Origin: Rhizopus arrhizus
Taxonomy: Eukaryota > Mucoromycota > Mucoromycetes > Mucorales > Rhizopodaceae
Direction: 5' to 3'
Assembly (NCBI GenBank): GCA_024220505.1
Contig: JAKZZE010000034.1
Span: 434,001-498,000 of the forward strand
Length of the DNA: 64,000 bases
Shown: positions 60,450 through 64,000 of the stretch, in pieces
Layout of the letters: every line of letters begins with the position of its first letter
How positions within the stretch are numbered: the stretch's first letter is position 1
Made by a program: the position numbers and the translations under genes
The notes under the pieces: model-generated
What the model was told of the DNA's origin: nothing
Database searches by the model: none
What the model saw: only the letters and a program-made list of their open reading frames with translations

Positions 60450-61823
60450 ATGAATTCTTCTATTAATCAATCCCCTGCCAAAAACGTTGAAAAGGATTCA
60501 GCTGATGAAGTAGCTAAGTCCTTGGATAGAATGGATCTTGAAACTCTCGAAAGTAGAGCGTCAAACTCATCCATCCATCCTTGTGATGATGCATCCATTG
60601 AAACTGATGTTGAGATGGATGAAGTTACTGACTCTTCTCCTGCTGTTCCTTCTTCGGACCCTTCCAATTATATGGAGAGGTTGATGGCTCAAAAAACTAT
60701 GTTCTTTGATTTAATTGAAAAATTAAACAATAATAAAGCGAGTTTTATTTTAAATAATAAGCTACCTTTACTTGAAGAAAACGAAAAGCAATTGGGCTAT
60801 GCTGTATCAGCTTTAAATGATGTTAATGCTCTTATTACTTCCCAGTTAGAATTGCGTAATCATGAGTTGAAGGGCAATGAATCTAGAAATTCATCACCCA
60901 ACGATAGACTTATCCCAAGCCGTGAAATCCCAAAATTCAACGTCAACCCTACCGCTAGTGCTCTGTATCAGCTCACTCTTCGCGAAGGTGATGAAAACGT
61001 CAGACCAAGTAATGAACCATCTTTGGATATGTTTATTAGAGATTTCCAAAGAAAATTCTTGGATTATGATGTACCTGTAGAAGATCATTGGTTGCACTAC
61101 CTGGAAGCTTCTTTTGAAAAGTCTGACAGTGATACCGACCATGACTGGTTCGAAAGATTCTTCAAAAGACGTTGTATCGATAAGAAAACCGCTTTGAATT
61201 GGGATCAGGCAAAAGAAGTCTTGAAACAACGCTTCGATTTTGCTTCACAAACTACACCAGAGATGTGGTTTAAAAATCTTATCAACTTCAGGCAAGAACG
61301 TTACGAAACTTTGACCCAAGCAATGGATCGATATCGTCTTTTCTCTCTTGCTGCAAAGGTTAACATGCATGATAACACTTTCTTAGTTGGATATTTCATT
61401 TCGAGGCTTCACACTGTCAAGTTTCAGGAAATGGTCCAAGCTACTGTCAAAAAAAATCTTCCCTCGCTTGTCTCTACTAGCTCCAATATCACTGGAGAAA
61501 GTATTTATTCAACACGCAACTTGCCTGTTCCTCTGCCTAAGGAATGGAATGTTCTGGAGTCAATTCTAATTAAAGAAATGGCTAACTTGGAATCTGCTTT
61601 GTTGAACATCCTTAAGGATAAGAAAAAGGAAGACAATACCAAAAAACTCGTTGAACAGGATGATAACGCCAATACTAAAAAAAGAAAAATGGTACATCAA
61701 AGTGAACATAAGAACCAAAAAGTTTCCAAAACATCTGTTGAATTTCAGCAAGAAATTGCAGATTTAAAGAAACAAGGTATATGCACATTTTGCAAAACTG
61801 CCAAGTACTCTCCTGGTGTTTAG
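60450..61823 (+). CDS. Ty3-like Gag, second open copy (457 aa)
   Basis: By eye identical in protein to the unit 2 copy, which supports that frame as the true one. It ends in the same half zinc knuckle. Confidence 0.7.
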   Translation: MNSSINQSPAKNVEKDSADEVAKSLDRMDLETLESRASNSSIHPCDDASIETDVEMDEVTDSSPAVPSSDPSNYMERLMAQKTMFFDLIEKLNNNKASFILNNKLPLLEENEKQLGYAVSALNDVNALITSQLELRNHELKGNESRNSSPNDRLIPSREIPKFNVNPTASALYQLTLREGDENVRPSNEPSLDMFIRDFQRKFLDYDVPVEDHWLHYLEASFEKSDSDTDHDWFERFFKRRCIDKKTALNWDQAKEVLKQRFDFASQTTPEMWFKNLINFRQERYETLTQAMDRYRLFSLAAKVNMHDNTFLVGYFISRLHTVKFQEMVQATVKKNLPSLVSTSSNITGESIYSTRNLPVPLPKEWNVLESILIKEMANLESALLNILKDKKKEDNTKKLVEQDDNANTKKRKMVHQSEHKNQKVSKTSVEFQQEIADLKKQGICTFCKTAKYSPGV

Positions 61824-62458
61824 GAAAGGGGAGTTTTAAGTAAATATAATATAGCAATCAAAGATAAAGAAATACTGTTAGAACTTGGTATCTCTTTATT
61901 AAGTTAAGATAACTATTGTATGATCCAAATAAATTCTACATGTAAAAAGTGAGAGTATTTATAGACATGATACGGATAAAGAATTAGGACAGATTTATAA
62001 TCAATTTGACAGAATAGATGATTACTATTTCTAATTATTAGTTTAGCCTGTTCCTAGCTTGTATTGTCTATTATGCTATTGGGATGGTTTCAGATATAAC
62101 TATTTAAGGAGACGGTACGGATGAATATAAAGACTTTTAGTTCCGTGATTGGATATCATTGTTAACAATAATATCTCAGTCAGGATAAATGTTTTCATGA
62201 CTAATGATGATCCGGTAAGTAATCGTCATTCCTTATTCAACATGCTCATATTATCACTAAACTATATTACAACCATGTCATCTTATTTGACTATGTGAAG
62301 TTAATATGAATAAAGCTTAATATAAAAATCTAATCAAAGTATTTTATTGATCTGTGTTGGGAATAATGTTATAAATGATTCCAAGTTATGTCAACATATT
62401 ATTCAGGATCATATCTGATTCCTTTTACTAAAATAAAGTGACTATAATCTTATGTATC
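61817..62458 (-). mobile_element. LTR-4b and unassigned AT-rich DNA, unit 5
   Basis: As in unit 2. Confidence 0.6.
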
Positions 62459-62799
62459 TGAAGTGTTTTAAGTATAAAAAATAGGACAAAGAACAATTAA
62501 CGAGACCGAACAATAGTTCTAAAAGTCGAATACTTTTATTAAAGAAAGATTTCAAGGCTATTTATATTAGTTGAGCAAGACCTGAGATTAGATGACAAAA
62601 ATAGTTACGACCGATATGATTTGACATGTATAAGAAAAATTTTATAGACTGATGTTAATAATCAACTGTTGATATGAAAGTGAAACTTGGCTGTTTAGGG
62701 CAGTGATAATTATCAGGTTCTATTCTTATTCAAACTCATTTGTAAATATTTAGTCCAGAATGATAAGACTGTATCTTATTGACATGTCAAAACATGACA
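62459..62799 (-). mobile_element. LTR-1b, unit 5
   Basis: Carries a G at about 62570 (TTAGTTGAGC) where the other units have A. Confidence 0.85.
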
Positions 62800-63726
62800 A
62801 GCAGCCTTTCGAAGCATTGGAATGGCCTCCTCAGTCCCCAGACCTAAATCCCATAGAGCATATGTGGGCACATTTAAAGAGAGAGCTATTTCATAGCTAT
62901 GAGTGATTTATCCAAGGATAGAAAGGAACAAGAGAGGACGAGACTCGATAAAGAGATTGTTTTATTTAATAAGAAAATGATACTCTATTTATACTTTTCA
63001 TACACGGATAATATTTCATGTCATGAATTAATAATTAATGAGTATGATATAACTGATGACAAATAGATAATGGTTACGTGTTCCTCCATTGTTATCTTTG
63101 TCATCGTAAGCATTTATCCATAGAATACTCGTATATGATTGACTGCGATTGACTGTGATTTAGTCCCAGGATTTAATATAATTTAACCGTGCAATTACGC
63201 AGCATCTTATCCTTAATGAAGATTATCCGAATTAATTTGTAGCCTATCTATTGGATATATTTTACATGTAGCTTATTAATACTGTTTTCATATCGAGTTA
63301 TGAATGATGGATACATCAATGAGGCACCACCAAGTAGTATGCATGAGCTATGGGAGCGTATAGGTCAGACCTGGTATGCCATTTTTAAAGAGGAATGCCA
63401 GAAATACATCGAAAGTATGCCTAAAAGGTGTGCTGCAGTTATTAAAGCAAAAGGTCGTTGGACTAAGTATTGGTTTTTTTCAGATAAAGTGTGTCAAAAC
63501 GTTTACTTCTAAACGCCGTCAAAACTGGTCGCATGTACCGTCGGACGTTGAGGGCTAGTTATTACCGATACACTGGCTGTACTGCAATACTTGTACTACC
63601 ATTGAGTTACCCAGAGTCTGCTCTTTCGAATGGTGTATACTAAATTGCTATAAACTAAGAAATGAAGTAGACCACAACGTGTATAGGCAAAATATGAAAA
63701 CATGCGACCAATTTTGACGGCCACTG
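62800..63726 (+). pseudogene. Tc1-F C-terminal fragment with LTR-5, unit 5
   Basis: LTR-5 spans 62904-63290; C-terminal frame 63300-63512. Confidence 0.82.
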
Positions 63727-63728
63727 TA

Positions 63729-64000
63729 TTTCACCCGCAGAATTTTTACGCTCCGGCGTCCTCAGGTAAGGCAAGACGAGTTTTCTTTGACTCTGTCCTT
63801 GATACACTAACCTCTCCTGACTATGCTATCGATCATCAACAACTGATCATTCTTGGTGATTTCAATTATTCGTATCATCGCGCCAATCTGTCTTCACACA
63901 CATCCCTTCGATGGGTTTCGTACCTTGACGAGTCATTTTACAACGTGATGCATTGTGGGGACAACAGCAGCATTCCTACCTTTCGTCGAAACGATGAGAT
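63729..64000 (+). pseudogene. LINE fragment, cut by window edge, unit 5
   Basis: Endonuclease part only (NFYAPASSG, LGDFN); the rest lies beyond the window. Confidence 0.8.

Larger units (their letters stand above)
54138..64000 (+). repeat. Array unit 5, cut by the window edge
   Basis: The first 9.86 kb of the unit, ending in the LINE fragment. The array therefore continues to the right. Indels cluster in 57.1-58.7 kb. Confidence 0.95.

Noticed and set aside
3549..64000. CRISPR-like or satellite array
   Set aside because: The period is 12.64 kb with transposon genes inside; there are no short spaced repeats.
1..64000. Ribosomal DNA repeat, centromere or telomere
   Set aside because: No rRNA-like or telomeric repeat sequence is visible; the unit is fully explained by mobile elements plus some unassigned LTR-like DNA.

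Overview
The window is eukaryotic, AT-rich DNA. DIRS-type, Ty3-like and LINE reverse-transcriptase genes lie beside many Tc1/mariner elements, and the one host-like gene has two short introns (68 and 48 bp). Together these suggest an early-diverging fungus, most likely Mucoromycota. That is an inference from gene style, not a database match. I see no rRNA, tRNA, CRISPR array or bacterial operon.

Layout. Bases 1-3548 are a single-copy left flank. It holds a decayed multi-exon gene with a C2H2 zinc finger (61-1578), cut by a solo LTR, then LTR-like DNA, two short ORFs of unknown identity, an LTR fragment (2837-3020) and the 5' part of a Tc1 element (Tc1-C, 3021-3548). From 3549 to the window end runs a head-to-tail array of a unit of about 12.64 kb. 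Unit starts are 3549, 16208, 28848, 41484 and 54138; the fifth unit is cut by the window edge. The names Tc1-A to Tc1-F and LTR-1 to LTR-6 are my own labels.

Each unit is the same nest of broken transposable elements, in this order: Tc1-A with a solo LTR in its transposase; the middle of Tc1-C with another solo LTR; an LTR without target duplication; a DIRS-like element split by Tc1-D; the 5' end of Tc1-E; an LTR plus Ty3-like gag; LTR DNA; the C-terminal part of Tc1-F split by an LTR; a LINE endonuclease/reverse transcriptase fragment; and the 5' part of Tc1-B. The next Tc1-A starts exactly at a TA inside Tc1-B. Clean TA or 5-bp target duplications let much of the nesting order be read. All of it predates the amplification, because every unit carries it.

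The main observation is the array junction. In unit 1, Tc1-A is flanked on both sides by Tc1-C, and the reading frame resumes if Tc1-A is removed. In units 2-5 the left flank is Tc1-B and the right flank is Tc1-C. The duplication breakpoint therefore coincides with a transposon end. This fits recombination between two Tc1-A copies, or aberrant transposition of Tc1-A ends; the right end of the array, outside the window, would tell them apart.

No element looks autonomous. Differences between units are mostly one- to four-base indels, many in homopolymers and clustered in unit 1 (12.8-16.1 kb) and unit 5 (57.1-58.7 kb). That looks more like long-read consensus error than real divergence, so frameshifts in single copies should be read with caution.
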